Shown: positions 1 to 8,920 of the stretch, in pieces | Layout: every line of letters begins with the position of its first letter | Numbering within the stretch: position 1 is the stretch's first letter | DNA from: Rhizobium binae | GTDB taxonomy: Bacteria > Pseudomonadota > Alphaproteobacteria > Rhizobiales > Rhizobiaceae | Length of the DNA stretch: 64,000 nt | NCBI RefSeq assembly: GCF_017357225.1 | Contig: NZ_CP071610.1 | Span: 124,001-188,000, forward strand | Direction of reading: 5' to 3' | The notes under the pieces: model-generated | The model's database searches: none | Seen by the model: only the letters and a program-made list of their open reading frames with translations | Told to the model about the DNA's origin: nothing | Translations under genes and position numbers: made by a program

Positions 1-174
1 GCAATGCCATTCTTTTCAACCGGCGCGGGCTCGCGCATTGGCCTGGGGTTAACAAGTTGCATCAAAATGGTGAACGCCATGAGTGGCGACATCAGAATCA
101 CTTCGTCGCCGGGGGTCGGCACCGTCGTCAGTGTCCTGTTGCCGGTTCTGAAAACCACACACCTCCCTGAATGA
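1..174 (+). CDS. Histidine kinase, C-terminal end (partial)
   Basis: The frame is open from the first base and stops at TGA 172-174, giving 57 residues of a protein whose start lies outside the window. It contains the G-box of a GHKL ATPase domain (FFSTGAGSRIGLGL), followed by a short strand-rich tail (GDIRITSSPGVGTVVSVLLP), as in sensor histidine kinases. ATP binding and autophosphorylation of a two-component sensor is therefore the likely role. The sensor part and partner regulator are not visible. The IS3 element begins about five bases after the stop, so anything originally downstream has been separated from it. Confidence 0.75.
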   Translation, partial: AMPFFSTGAGSRIGLGLTSCIKMVNAMSGDIRITSSPGVGTVVSVLLPVLKTTHLPE

Positions 175-217
175 ACTGGGTAATCCCCCCGTTTTTAGCG
201 GGGCTCTGCAGTAGAAT

Positions 218-1051
218 TCACGCAGCCATTTTCAATTTCTGTGCGGGTGTGATGCCGCCGATGCCCATATTGGGCCGTTCGTTGTTGTAGGTCCATAGCC
301 ACTGTGTGGCGAATTTCTGTGCCTCCTCGATGCTTTCGATGATGTTCTGGTCGAGCCATTCATGGCGGACGGTGCGGTTATAGCGCTCGACATAGGCATT
401 CTGTTGCGGCTTTCCGGGCTGGATGTGGTTCAAGGCAATCCCTTGTTTCTCGGCCCATTCCATGAGCTTGCCGCTGACATATTCCGGGCCGTTGTCCACC
501 CGAATGGCGTATGGTTTGCCTCGCCATTCGATGATCTGGTTCAGACTGCGGATCACGCGTTCAGACGGTAGCGAAAAGTCCACCTCGATGCCGAGCCCCT
601 CGCGGTTGAAGTCATCCAGCACATTCAGCAGCCGAAACTGCCTGCCGTCCTCCAGGCGGTCTGCCATGAAGTCCATCGACCAGACCATGTTCGGTTGATC
701 CGGGACGATCAGCGTATCGGGTTTGTCCCGCTTCAAGCGCTTTCTTGGCTTGATCCGCAGGTTCAATTCCAGCTCGCGGTATATCCGGTAGACCCGTTTG
801 TGATTCCACAGATGCCCCCGGACATTGCGCAGGTAAAGGAAGCACAGGCCGAAGCCCCAGCTCTTCTTTGCTCGCGTCAGCCCGATGAGGAGATCGGCGA
901 TCTGTTCGTTCTCCTCGTTCAGCTTGGTGCTGTAACGATAGCAGGTCTCGCTGACCTCGAAGGTGCGGCAGGCGAGCGCAATGCTCACCCCGCGCAACGC
1001 CACTGCTTTCCCGGCCATCTCCCGGCGTTGAGATGGCCGCGTCACTTTTTT
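218..1051 (-). CDS. IS3-family transposase OrfB (DDE integrase)
   Basis: This is the catalytic subunit of the IS3 transposase, normally made as an OrfAB fusion. It shows an HTH_21-like region ([20 protein letters not shown]) and an rve integrase core. The acidic residues sit in WSMDFMAD, in [10 protein letters not shown] and in [16 protein letters not shown], matching the D, D and E of the DDE triad. The tail [11 protein letters not shown] is the usual family ending. No frameshift is seen, so this copy may still be active if frameshifting with OrfA works. Confidence 0.8.
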   Translation of the reverse strand, partial: KKVTRPSQRREMAGKAVALRGVSIALACRTFEVSETCYRYSTKLNEENEQIADLLIGLTRAKKSWGFGLCFLYLRNVRGHLWNHKRVYRIYRELELNLRIKPRKRLKRDKPDTLIVPDQPNMVWSMDFMADRLEDGRQFRLLNVLDDFNREGLGIEVDFSLPSERVIRSLNQIIEWRGKPYAIRVDNGPEYVSGKLMEWAEKQGIALNHIQPGKPQQNAYVERYNRTVRHEWLDQNIIESIEEAQKFATQWLWTYNNERPNMGIGGITPAQKLKMAA

Positions 1052-1316
1052 CCCAGAGCCTCTTTGAGCAGTTCGGCCTGCATGCTCATCTCCGCATACA
1101 TCTTCTTCAGTCGACGGTTCTCGTCTTCCAGAGCCTTCATCTGACTGATCATCGATGCGTCCATGCCCCCATACTTGGCCCGCCATTTGTAAAATGAGGC
1201 CGTGCTCATCCCGTGCTCCCGGCATAGCTCGGGTACAGGGACACCACCTTCTGCCTGGCGCAGGATGGCCATTATCTGTGGTTCGCTAAATCTGCTCGTC
1301 TCATCGAAATCTCCTC
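1042..1316 (-). CDS. IS3-family transposase OrfA
   Basis: This is the helix-turn-helix DNA-binding subunit of the IS3 transposase. It has the typical opening ([18 protein letters not shown]), the motif [20 protein letters not shown], and then a leucine-rich coiled segment ([18 protein letters not shown]) used for dimerisation. It ends EALGKK at 1042, overlapping OrfB in another frame. That layout fits programmed -1 frameshifting to make OrfAB. No ATG sits at the usual start in this frame, so the start given here is approximate and may be damaged. Confidence 0.65.
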
Positions 1317-1424
1317 GATCATAAAGCCGGAGAAAATTCCACTTTTGAAGCCCATTAATTGGCGGGGGGATTACCATTATCATGGAATACCAATCTTGCA
1401 TGACGGCCAGAGACGAATCGGCCG

Positions 1425-1440
1425 TATCATACCCATGATA
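1425..1440. promoter_or_regulatory. Short inverted repeat upstream of the protease gene
   Basis: A perfect 6-base inverted repeat, TATCAT-ACCC-ATGATA, lies 28 bases before the ATG of the SUMO-protease gene. It could be an operator half-site pair or a small hairpin in the leader. No tts box (the TtsI site that drives rhizobial type III effectors) is seen in the 93 bases left between the IS3 element and the gene. Confidence 0.3.
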
Positions 1441-1468
1441 GATACCTAATGGCGAAGGAGAGACCGCG

Positions 1469-3733
1469 ATGCGCAATACAGGTTGGGAATCGTCCGACGA
1501 ATCGTCCGACTCTAGTCCCGAACAAAATCTCGAGGCTGATACTTGGATCAGGAATTTGAGAGGGGAAGATGTGGCGCAGCAGCTGAGCGACCTCCATTTA
1601 GGCCGTGGTGCAATTCGGCGTACGTCCATGGGTGGGTCGATGCGCATGCCGGTGCAGCCTTCCCTGCGAGACAACAACATCAGCGGCGCGCGCCACAGCA
1701 CAGACCAGTCTTACGAAGCCTCGAGCCGCTCGCGGTCCGGGCTTTCGACCTCCTCGCAGGAGGAGCCGATAACCCGACAGCCGAAAAAAAAAGGATTCTT
1801 TGCAGCAGCCGCACATAAAGTGAAGAAGGCCTTCGCTCAAAGGAGCGGCAAGAAATCGTCGAAGGACTGGACGCGGGAGCCGGAAACGGTCGTTGAGACG
1901 ACGTTTCGCGTCGATCATGCCAAGAAGCAGCCTGCGGGCTCTGCCGACGACCAGCGCCTCATTGATGAGGCGGTCGCGACGGCAACGGGGAATGATTATG
2001 CGGAGAGCTACATCGCAACTAATCGGTCCGCTCTTCGCAGATTATCCGGCGAGCTCAACTCTCGCGGATCCAGTCTAACTCAACTTAGTGACCAACAGCT
2101 GCGCGCATATGTTGACGCCGAGCTCGAGGGGGGTGCTTATTATAAAAAAGCGCTGAGAATGCTTCAGAACCACAGAGATACCCTTCCGTTGGAGGAACGG
2201 TATCAGCCAATGGATCAAGCGCCACCGCCGACGCGCACGGGAGCAGTGCGTCGTCCCTCTCCTGAAGACCTGGCCCTCATAAATAAGGCAATGGAGACGG
2301 CGCGCGGAAGGTTAGCCCCGGTGACCATTTCCCAGTATGCTACGCCTCTTCGCAGGTTAGCTGAGGCGCTCCGGTATTGCGGCCAGAGCCTTACCGGAAT
2401 CGAGAACGCGACGAGGCTGAAAAACCGTGTTGCGGAGTTGGGCCTGGATAGCCCCGAAATGGCCGGCGGGTTGCGCATGCTTGAGTCACACCGCGAGGCC
2501 CAGCGGACGCAAAATTCGCAGGATGTAGGCGGAAGCCTTCAACCTTTTCCGTGGCAGGTCGTAGTTCCCCGGAGCCAGATAGATCCGTCGTCAGAGGTCC
2601 CGGCGATCGCGCCATACTCGAACACCTTCGGTTGGCCAGACGGTTCGCAGCAGAACTGGCAGGAGGATGTGGCGGCAGGGTTCTTAGGCTACGCGCCACC
2701 CCCGCCCCAGATAGATCCGTCATCGGACGGTTGGCAGCAGAACTGGCACTTTAACCCGCCCTTAACGCCGGAGTTCGGCTTGACGCAGAACGAGCTACCT
2801 CCACCGACACCAGAAGAACGCCCCTGGGACAATACGCGTCAGTCATCGGACGGTTGGCAGCAGAACTGGCACTTTGCCCCGCCCTTAACGCCGGAGTTCG
2901 GCTTGACGCAGAACGAGCTACACCCTCCGACACCGGAAGAACGCCCCTGGGACGCGGCCAATATTCCGGATTTCGGCTCTGTCGTCGGCCGTTGGCAGCA
3001 CGGCCGCCAGCCTGCCCCGGACGTTCTAACCAACGCTCTAATTGCACACGGCCTCATGCCAGCCTGGAACTCACAGACACACTTGTTGATCAACCACGAG
3101 CTTTACACGGCCGAGCTGCAGTGGGACGGAGGTGTTTTTCTCACCCATCAATCCGGAGCTTGGCTCGGCGACAGAGATTGGCTGCACGACCGGCACATCG
3201 AAAGGGATTTCATTCGCCTAAGGGGTGAGTTGCAGAGAAACCACCCGCATCTCGCCGCTCGGACGACGCTGGTGGATCCCGCGGTAGTGCAACTTATGCA
3301 GACGGACCAGTTAAGGGCGTTCCAGTACATGGTCCGCGGCCAACCCGGTACCGCGCAGGAGGGTGCCGAGGATGCAGCCGACTTCGTGTTCATTCCAGTG
3401 ACTGACGCCCAGGGTGGTGATCCCAATCAGCGCGGCACCCACTGGTCGCTGCTACTCCTTGATCGCCGCGATCGAAACAGCCCGATTGCCTATCACTACG
3501 ACTCCGCCGACGACTACAACGCCGACGCTGCCGAACGGGTCGCAAGGGGGGTGGGAGCCAGGGTGATCCGAATGGGGATGGCCCAGCAGCCGAACAATCA
3601 TGATTGCGGCGTCTTTTTGCTGGAGGCGGCGCGGGCGCTGATTGGACAATTGACACGAGGACAGCCCCCGCGGGACCTCGACAACCTCGTCGCCGATCGG
3701 CGAGCACTCCAGGCCCGATTAAGGGACTTTTAA
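1469..3733 (+). CDS. Ulp1/C48-family SUMO-protease-like effector (XopD/NopD type)
   Basis: 754 residues, with an ATG preceded by a good GGAG ribosome site (gcgaaggagagaccgcg). The N-terminus is Ser/Asp rich and followed by basic stretches. Two degenerate repeats of about 85 residues (around 155-245 and 262-345) begin with D..LI..A...A and carry a G.SL..L core. A near-perfect 41-residue tandem repeat (from residue 418) follows. The C-terminal 250 residues form a cysteine protease domain with GTHWSLLLL (His658), YHYDSADD (Asp678) and QQPNNHDCGVF (Cys713 with a preceding Gln), the His-Asp-Cys triad of C48 deSUMOylases. The family includes Xanthomonas XopD and bradyrhizobial NopD, which are injected into plant cells and remove SUMO. 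That role is inferred here. No secretion genes of type III are in the window, so the delivery route is unknown. Confidence 0.8.
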   Translation: MRNTGWESSDESSDSSPEQNLEADTWIRNLRGEDVAQQLSDLHLGRGAIRRTSMGGSMRMPVQPSLRDNNISGARHSTDQSYEASSRSRSGLSTSSQEEPITRQPKKKGFFAAAAHKVKKAFAQRSGKKSSKDWTREPETVVETTFRVDHAKKQPAGSADDQRLIDEAVATATGNDYAESYIATNRSALRRLSGELNSRGSSLTQLSDQQLRAYVDAELEGGAYYKKALRMLQNHRDTLPLEERYQPMDQAPPPTRTGAVRRPSPEDLALINKAMETARGRLAPVTISQYATPLRRLAEALRYCGQSLTGIENATRLKNRVAELGLDSPEMAGGLRMLESHREAQRTQNSQDVGGSLQPFPWQVVVPRSQIDPSSEVPAIAPYSNTFGWPDGSQQNWQEDVAAGFLGYAPPPPQIDPSSDGWQQNWHFNPPLTPEFGLTQNELPPPTPEERPWDNTRQSSDGWQQNWHFAPPLTPEFGLTQNELHPPTPEERPWDAANIPDFGSVVGRWQHGRQPAPDVLTNALIAHGLMPAWNSQTHLLINHELYTAELQWDGGVFLTHQSGAWLGDRDWLHDRHIERDFIRLRGELQRNHPHLAARTTLVDPAVVQLMQTDQLRAFQYMVRGQPGTAQEGAEDAADFVFIPVTDAQGGDPNQRGTHWSLLLLDRRDRNSPIAYHYDSADDYNADAAERVARGVGARVIRMGMAQQPNNHDCGVFLLEAARALIGQLTRGQPPRDLDNLVADRRALQARLRDF
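2720..2965 (+). repeat. 123-bp in-frame tandem repeat (2 copies) inside the protease gene
   Basis: Two consecutive 123-base units start at 2720 and 2843 and differ at only a few positions. Each encodes 41 residues containing DGWQQNWHF, PPLTPEFGLTQNEL and PTPEERPWD. A weaker, partly matching segment (SQQNWQED) lies just upstream at about 2640-2670. The near identity suggests recent duplication. The Pro/Trp-rich unit resembles a linker or interaction repeat between the helical repeats and the protease domain. Confidence 0.85.
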
Positions 3734-3840
3734 AGGGCGAAGGGATCGAGGTTTGGGCGGCTGGGGCTTTGGTGCATGAATGGTTTCTGAACGGTTCGGC
3801 GATAGGCAAACAGGATCGCAATCAGCTTGATCCGAGTGCC

Positions 3841-4829
3841 ATGCCGTACAAACACAACGCCAATCGTCGTCATCACATCGCAAAGATGAACTTCAGGGTG
3901 ACGAATTGGCCGGAGTACGAGGCAGGCCTGCGTCGGCGTGGACAGTCTTACACTGTGGATGACGCCGGAAGCATTGGCCGGATGGCATGCACGACGGCGA
4001 AAAACGCGAGGTGGTCAACCCCGTAATTCCGATCTTGCCATCGAAACGGCCCTGACCCTGGGCTGTGTGTTCGGAATGCGGCTGCGCCAGACCGAAGGGC
4101 TCATGAATTCGGTGTTCGATCTTATGGGACTTGAGATACCCGTCCCCGATCATACGACGCTGAGCCGTCGGGCACAAACGTGGAAGCTGCCGGCCCAACG
4201 AAACCCGCCTCTGCCGGACGGCCCGCTGCATGTGCTGGTCGACAGCACGGGGTTAAAGGTGTACGGCGCCGGGCAATGGCTTGAGGAGAAACATGGCGCC
4301 AGATCACGCCGCAACTGGCGCAAATTCCATCTGGCAGTGGATGCCAATAGTGGCGAGATCATTGCCCATAGGCTGACCGATCAGGGCACGGATGATCCTT
4401 CCCAGGTGGAGCCGTTGCTCAGCCAGATCGACGGCGAGATTGACCAGTCACCGCCGACGGAGCCTATGATGGCAAGCCAACCTATCAGACGGTCCTGCAG
4501 CACAGCGCAACCGCGAACGTCGTCATTCCACCGCGTTCGACGGCGGTGGAAAGCAATGGTGATACAGGGCCACCTGATCAAAGAGACAAGCACATAGCGG
4601 CGATCGCAAAAGACGGTCGGCTGCAATGGCAGGCGGCCACCGGCTACGGCAAGCGTCCACTGATCGAAACCGCCATCGGGCGATACAAGGGGGGCTGATC
4701 GGGCGACGTGTGCGGGCTCGTTCGTTCGCCACCCAGCAGACAGAGGTCGCCATCGGTTGCATCGTCCTCAACCGCATGCTGGCATGTGGACGCCCGGAGT
4801 CTGTCCGGCGTCAAGTCAGGCAGGCATAA
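3841..4829 (+). pseudogene. IS5-family transposase, broken by frameshifts
   Basis: Begins MPYKHNANRRHHI and reads through an IS5 (IS903/IS1031-like) transposase: VTNWPEYEAGLRRRG, TLWMTPEALAGW, VPDHTTLSRRA, VLVDSTGLKVYG (catalytic Asp), HRLTDQGT and, late, ETAIGRYKG (catalytic Glu region) to LNRMLACGRPESVRRQ. The frame changes near 3950, near 4465 and at a run of G near 4690, so the gene cannot make a full protein. The element's left end (gggacttttaaaggg) directly abuts the stop of the SUMO-protease gene. Confidence 0.8.
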
Positions 4830-4845
4830 TACCAACATGCGTTGA

Positions 4846-5706
4846 TCAAAACCGATGGGCCCACTGGCGCAGTCCAATAGACATTATGAGCTTCGGCGTG
4901 ACGTGCCATCCGGCTTGATCGAGGATGAGGACCGCGTGAGCGCCGTCATCGACTGCCTGGCTGATTTCCAGCAAATTCATGGCGTCGGTATCGCAACAGG
5001 GCAATACGAGGCCCGCGCCCTTACCTTGCTTGGGGCAGATGGCACCGAAAATGTACGCCCACATCGTCCGTTGATCCAATGGCGCTGAAGGTCGGGTACC
5101 ACGGCGAGCCCATCGGCGGGTGATCTTGTTTTTCTGACCTATGCGCGCTTCGTCGGCCCACCAGAGTTCGATCTCGGTATTCTTCGGGAGGCTGTTTCTG
5201 ATGGCTGCCAATGCGGCAGGGAACTCTTTTTAAAAGCGTCCACTTCGAGTTCATTCTGGGCGTAGTGGCGCGGCCGGGCAGACAGCTTGGCAAAGCCGAG
5301 AGCCTTCAATTCACGACCAACCGTGGTCTCGTCCATCGAGATCCGGAATTCCTGGAAGATCCACCTTGCGCCGCCACCGAACGACACCGTCGATAGCCGG
5401 GATCGGACCACGCTCTACAATCTTGGCCAAGGCCTGGCGCTCATCAACATTCAGCTTGGGCCGATTGCCAGGAGCCTTGCCGTTGAGGACCCCGGCAAAC
5501 GCGTGTTCATTGAAACGAACGACCCAGTCGCGAACAATCTGCAAGGTCACGCCCCCGATCCGGGCCGCATCTGTACGCGAGCCACCGTCATAAATTTCCG
5601 CCAACGCCAAAAGCCGCCGCGCTTGAGCGGCATCCCTGGTCCCTTTCGCGAACTGCCGCAGAGCAGGACCATCAAAATCATCGCGCAATGCAATCGCCGA
5701 ACCCAT
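4846..5706 (-). pseudogene. IS630-family transposase, frameshifted and truncated
   Basis: Minus strand. It starts MGSAIALRDDFDG and shows an N-terminal HTH region (RTDAARIGGVTLQIVRDWVV), then FQEFRISMDETTVGREL in a second frame. A third frame carries the IS630 DDE core (ELWWADEARIGQKNKITRRW and VLILDQAGWH). Two frame changes lie near 5370 and 5230. The C-terminal third, normally containing the PELNP-type motif and final acidic residue, is missing where the IS5 element begins. It is a dead relic. Confidence 0.75.
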
Positions 5707-5809
5707 TGCAAATCTCCCGTTTGCTCGATTTTCACCGATTCGGGAATCCCAAAAGAATCGCACTCTGCGCTCGCTGGTATAACCGACAACATCAAAGGCC
5801 GATATGCGT

Positions 5810-5962
5810 TCGATTCATATCCGCTCACCAACGCCATTCCCAATACGACGGCGATCTCGCGGGAGCTCCTCCCGCTTCCGGCAAGCCGAAGCATTTGTCT
5901 TAATTGTCTCATGGTCAGCCTTCTCTTTGCCGGCATCAAAATGTCCTCGTTCATCGCGAGGT
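5810..5962 (-). pseudogene. IS21 IstA N-terminal fragment
   Basis: About 40 residues beginning around MPAKRRLTMRQLRQMLRL, followed by SGRSSREIAVVLGM, match the first helix-turn-helix of IS21-type IstA transposases. The homology then stops and runs into the IS630 end. Other pieces of IS21 (IstB and the IstA C-terminus) occur at 29-30 kb and 39 kb, so several copies once existed on this replicon. Confidence 0.5.
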
Positions 5963-6064
5963 GATTGATGCCAAAGTTGCTGACCCAAGGGATATCTTCG
6001 GTGCCGACAACTGGCCGGTTTTTGATTGGAATGGCGGCCGGCTTCAGGTCGGAATCCGCACCAC

Positions 6065-6860
6065 ATCTAGAGCGTTCTGAGGGCACCAGCCCTAGATAGG
6101 CCATCAATTGCCGCGGGTTTGTGAAGCGGCTCAGATCGCCGAGTTCGGCAATTATCGTCGCCGCCGTCACCAGAGCCATGCCAGGTAACGATTGCAGTGC
6201 GACCACCACTGGGGCCAATGACCAGTCGCCCAGCATGGTCTCGATCTGCTTCGTCAGCCGATCTCGCCGCTCAGTGGCTGCGTCGATCGTGGCGATGTGA
6301 TCCTCAAGCACGATATTGTGGATTGGCTGCTCAAAGCGAAGACCGGGCAACCAACGTCGATGCATCTGTGTCCAGGCTGGGCGGCCGTAGTGAAAGCCGT
6401 GTCGGAGTAGAAATCCGCTGAGCTGCTGTCGGGCCTGACGCAGGCTGCGGACCGCGGCAAGCCGTGCCCTTACCAAATCACGCATCGCCTCATGAGCGGC
6501 ATCGGGTATCCAGTCAATTCCCCGGCGCGATGTAATCTCGCCAAATTGTTGGCGTCGCGGCGGTCCGTCTTGATACGATCGCCGGGTTTTTTGGGATCAA
6601 CGACGGCGCAACGACCACCAGTCGTGCCCGGCATCCGATAGCTGTCGCTGGATACCGTAGCCGCACGGACCTGCTTCGTAGCAGAACTTTAAGGCTCGAC
6701 CCGGCTGAACCAACTTGGTCAGCAGGCGCGACAGAGCCGCAGGGGTGTTGGTGATTTGGCCAAATGCACGCACGTCACCACGCTCACCGCCATCAGCAAG
6801 CGCTACCGCGATCGTATCTTTGTGAACATCCAAACCAACATATATGATAGTCTCGTTCAT
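6065..6860 (-). pseudogene. IS110-family transposase, frameshifted and truncated
   Basis: Starts MNETIIYVGLDVHKDTIAVA, the RuvC-like first motif of IS110 transposases, then YEAGPCGYGIQRQL. The frame changes near 6610 (to KPGDRIKTDRRDANNLARL) and again near 6480 (to RARLAAVRSLRQARQQLSGF). It continues to the transposase_20 region (LQSLPGMALVTAATIIAELG, FTNPRQLMAYLGLVPSE) and breaks off at about 6065. The last part of the family domain is absent, so the gene is inactive. Confidence 0.8.
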
Positions 6861-6998
6861 GCCGTCTCCTATGCATGAGGCTCTGTGCGAGGTTAACTTA
6901 CGCAACCCTCGATACCTGCATATTGTGAGACGGGTCACCTGGTCCCCAGGCGAACATTTAGTCTAGCTGTTCAAATTTCCCGAGCCACCTCTGTCGGG

Positions 6999-7304
6999 TC
7001 ATGCCTTTGCAGAAAATCCGAGCTGAATGCGCTTAGCGCGCAGGATTGCCTTAAGGACATCGATTCCAAACTTGAGGCTTTCTGCTTCAGCATCGATGGA
7101 GATACCTATCGTGGCGGTGCCCTTGGCTTCATTGAGCGCGACCTCCTCTAAATCATCAAACCACTTCTGACCTTTACCTTCTTGAATTTTCGATAAGTTC
7201 TCAATCGCCACCCAAAGTGCCGATTGAACTGCTATGAGGGCGGCGCCGAGGTTTTGTTCATTTGCGCCGGAGATAGACACGATAGGTTCTTTTCGGTATT
7301 TCAT
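6999..7304 (-). CDS. Small protein of unknown function, 3' end of the vgrG-PAAR unit
   Basis: 101 residues from an ATG at 7304, preceded by TAGGGAAC, a plausible ribosome site. It is acidic in the middle and has no signal peptide or membrane segment (KYRKEPIVSISGANEQNLGA, FDDLEEVALNEAKGTATIGI). The same frame is open upstream through an IS110 transposase, so this stretch can be read either as an independent gene or as the tail of the gene that IS110 interrupted. Its place after vgrG and PAAR suggests a T6SS accessory, effector tail or immunity protein. I recognise no family. Confidence 0.5.
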   Translation of the reverse strand: MKYRKEPIVSISGANEQNLGAALIAVQSALWVAIENLSKIQEGKGQKWFDDLEEVALNEAKGTATIGISIDAEAESLKFGIDVLKAILRAKRIQLGFSAKA

Positions 7305-8285
7305 GGTGTTCCCTACATAGGATGGAAATTGGCCGAGCTGGCCCCTCAGCAACAGTGTTGTTGGGGCTGGTTCCATGTTTTTAAGAATAATGTTGCTCAC
7401 GATGATGAGCTTTCGCATGGCGGCGACGATGGCAACCTTGGGCGGCGCGCCCGCGTCGCGCAGCCTTTTGTGGAAGGTCTTGATAGCCGGGTTGCAACGG
7501 ATGGCCGAGAGCGTAGCCATATAGAGGGTCGCATCGGACGGTGCGCGGCCGCCGGCGATATGGCGTTGTCCACGCCATGTGCCGCTGTCGTGAGCGATGG
7601 GGGCGACGCCGACGAGGGCGGCGAGCTTCTTGTCGTCGATGGCGCCGAGTTCGGGCAGTTCGGCGATGAGCACGGCGGCACTGACCTCGCCGATGCCCGG
7701 CACGGTCAGCAGCAGATTGCGGCGTGCGGCCATGTCGGGCTCGGCCTCGATGGCGAGCGCGATGGCGGCATCGACGCGGGCGAGCTGAGCCTTGAGGGCG
7801 GCGAGGGTCTCGCCAATCAGCGCTGCGACGGCCTCAGGCGCATGCTCGAGGCGGTTCTTCTCGGCGACCGCCATGTCGATGAGTTGGCGACGGCGGGTGA
7901 CAAGCGCAGCAAGCGCGATGCGGCCGTCGTCGATATGGGGGATCTGTGCCGGCCGCATCGCTCTGGCGAAGTGGAGCGTGACGCGGGCGTCGACCTGATC
8001 GGTCTTGGCCAAACGACCGCTGGCCCTGGCGAAGTCGCGCACCTGGCGGGGATTGACGACGGCGACGGCAATACCGGCGGCCATAAGCGTTCTGACGATT
8101 GCCATCTCGTAACCGCCGGTCGCCTCGACGACGACAAGCTCTGCGCCGGCCACTGCCGCAGTGAGTGCGACACAGCCTGGCGCATTGTTGTCGAAGCGGA
8201 CAACGGCGCGTTTGCCCTCAACGGCAACGTCGAGATGGGCCTTCGAGACATCGATACCGACCATGAAAGATTGCTGGATATGCAT
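6999..8285 (-). CDS. IS110-family transposase fused in frame to the T6SS-linked tail
   Basis: From MHIQQSFMVGIDVSKAHLDV (first DEDD motif) through VEATGGYEMAIVRTLMAAGI, FARASGRLAKTDQVDARV and LTVPGIGEVSAAVLIAELPE to GAPPKVAIVAAMRKLI, this is a complete IS110 transposase body of about 315 residues. No stop codon follows. The frame continues without interruption into the 101-residue protein ending at 6999. IS110 elements lack clear terminal repeats, so the right boundary is put only roughly at 7310-7340. The upstream part of the same frame reaches back to the PAAR gene. Confidence 0.75.
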   Translation of the reverse strand: MHIQQSFMVGIDVSKAHLDVAVEGKRAVVRFDNNAPGCVALTAAVAGAELVVVEATGGYEMAIVRTLMAAGIAVAVVNPRQVRDFARASGRLAKTDQVDARVTLHFARAMRPAQIPHIDDGRIALAALVTRRRQLIDMAVAEKNRLEHAPEAVAALIGETLAALKAQLARVDAAIALAIEAEPDMAARRNLLLTVPGIGEVSAAVLIAELPELGAIDDKKLAALVGVAPIAHDSGTWRGQRHIAGGRAPSDATLYMATLSAIRCNPAIKTFHKRLRDAGAPPKVAIVAAMRKLIIVSNIILKNMEPAPTTLLLRGQLGQFPSYVGNTMKYRKEPIVSISGANEQNLGAALIAVQSALWVAIENLSKIQEGKGQKWFDDLEEVALNEAKGTATIGISIDAEAESLKFGIDVLKAILRAKRIQLGFSAKA

Positions 8286-8581
8286 GACTGCTCCTCCTTG
8301 CAACGCGGGCTCGAAGCCCAACCAACCGTTCGAGCGAAGACATGGCGACGGAGATGCTTGCTGAGGCACGAGTTCAAGACCCAGGATGACACGCATCTCC
8401 GCCGCGCAGCCCCTTAATACAGCAACGGCAACGTACAAGGTTGAGGTCGGTTTAAGCATGCGCGCCATCGACGAAAGGGGCGCGCTGCGGTGTGGGCCAT
8501 GGTTGCAATCTGGGCCATCGGTCATGGCGCCGTGCTCGAAGACGACGGGCGGGTATCCCGCGCTTAAACGCTGGGGCGTAC

Positions 8582-8920
8582 TCATGTCCCCATCACCCGA
8601 CTCTGGCTGGCGGCGATGATGGGCGGACCGCCAGGGATCTGTTCTGCCGAGAGGCATAGAGCGGTAACTGGATTAATGAGGACGGGCTGACCATTGACCC
8701 GTATGCGCGTGGCGGCGGCGATCCAGCGTGTTGTCACACAGGGCTGCGGTTTGCCGTCTGGAAGCGTGAAGGCGCAGCCGGCCACCAGTCCTTGGTCAGT
8801 CAAGACCGCCACGGGCATGTACGAGACGGAGACGCGCGGCGAGGTAGTTTTTACCACAGTGAGGATGCCGCCGTGCGGGCAGCTCGCGATGGTACCTGTG
8901 TGAAGGACGGTACCAGGCAT
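8582..8920 (-). CDS. PAAR-like T6SS spike-tip protein
   Basis: 112 residues overlapping the vgrG stop by one base. It opens MPGTVLHTGTIASCPHGG and contains ARG-type turns with Cys and His residues (CPHGG, CVTTRW) and GQPVLI, resembling PAAR-like proteins that cap the VgrG trimer and carry effectors. The stop codon overlaps an ATG at 8585 (ATGA), so a further gene was translationally coupled to it. That gene is now interrupted by IS110. The assignment rests on size, the CxH pattern and the vgrG linkage. Confidence 0.65.
   Translation of the reverse strand: MPGTVLHTGTIASCPHGGILTVVKTTSPRVSVSYMPVAVLTDQGLVAGCAFTLPDGKPQPCVTTRWIAAATRIRVNGQPVLINPVTALCLSAEQIPGGPPIIAASQSRVMGT

Larger units (their letters stand above)
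179..1375 (-). mobile_element. IS3-family insertion sequence (IS407-like)
   Basis: Both ends carry the same 12-base terminal inverted repeat, ggtaatcccccc at the left and its complement ending at 1375. Between them are two overlapping minus-strand reading frames, an HTH OrfA and a DDE OrfB, as in the IS407 group of IS3. No convincing target duplication is seen in the immediate flanks. The right end lies only 93 bases before the start of the SUMO-protease gene, so insertion has cut away that gene's distal upstream region. Confidence 0.75.

Noticed and set aside
7224..8417. Long plus-strand frame (about 397 codons) opposite the IS110 transposase
   Set aside because: Its composition is the antisense image of a GC-rich transposase gene, with no domain of its own.
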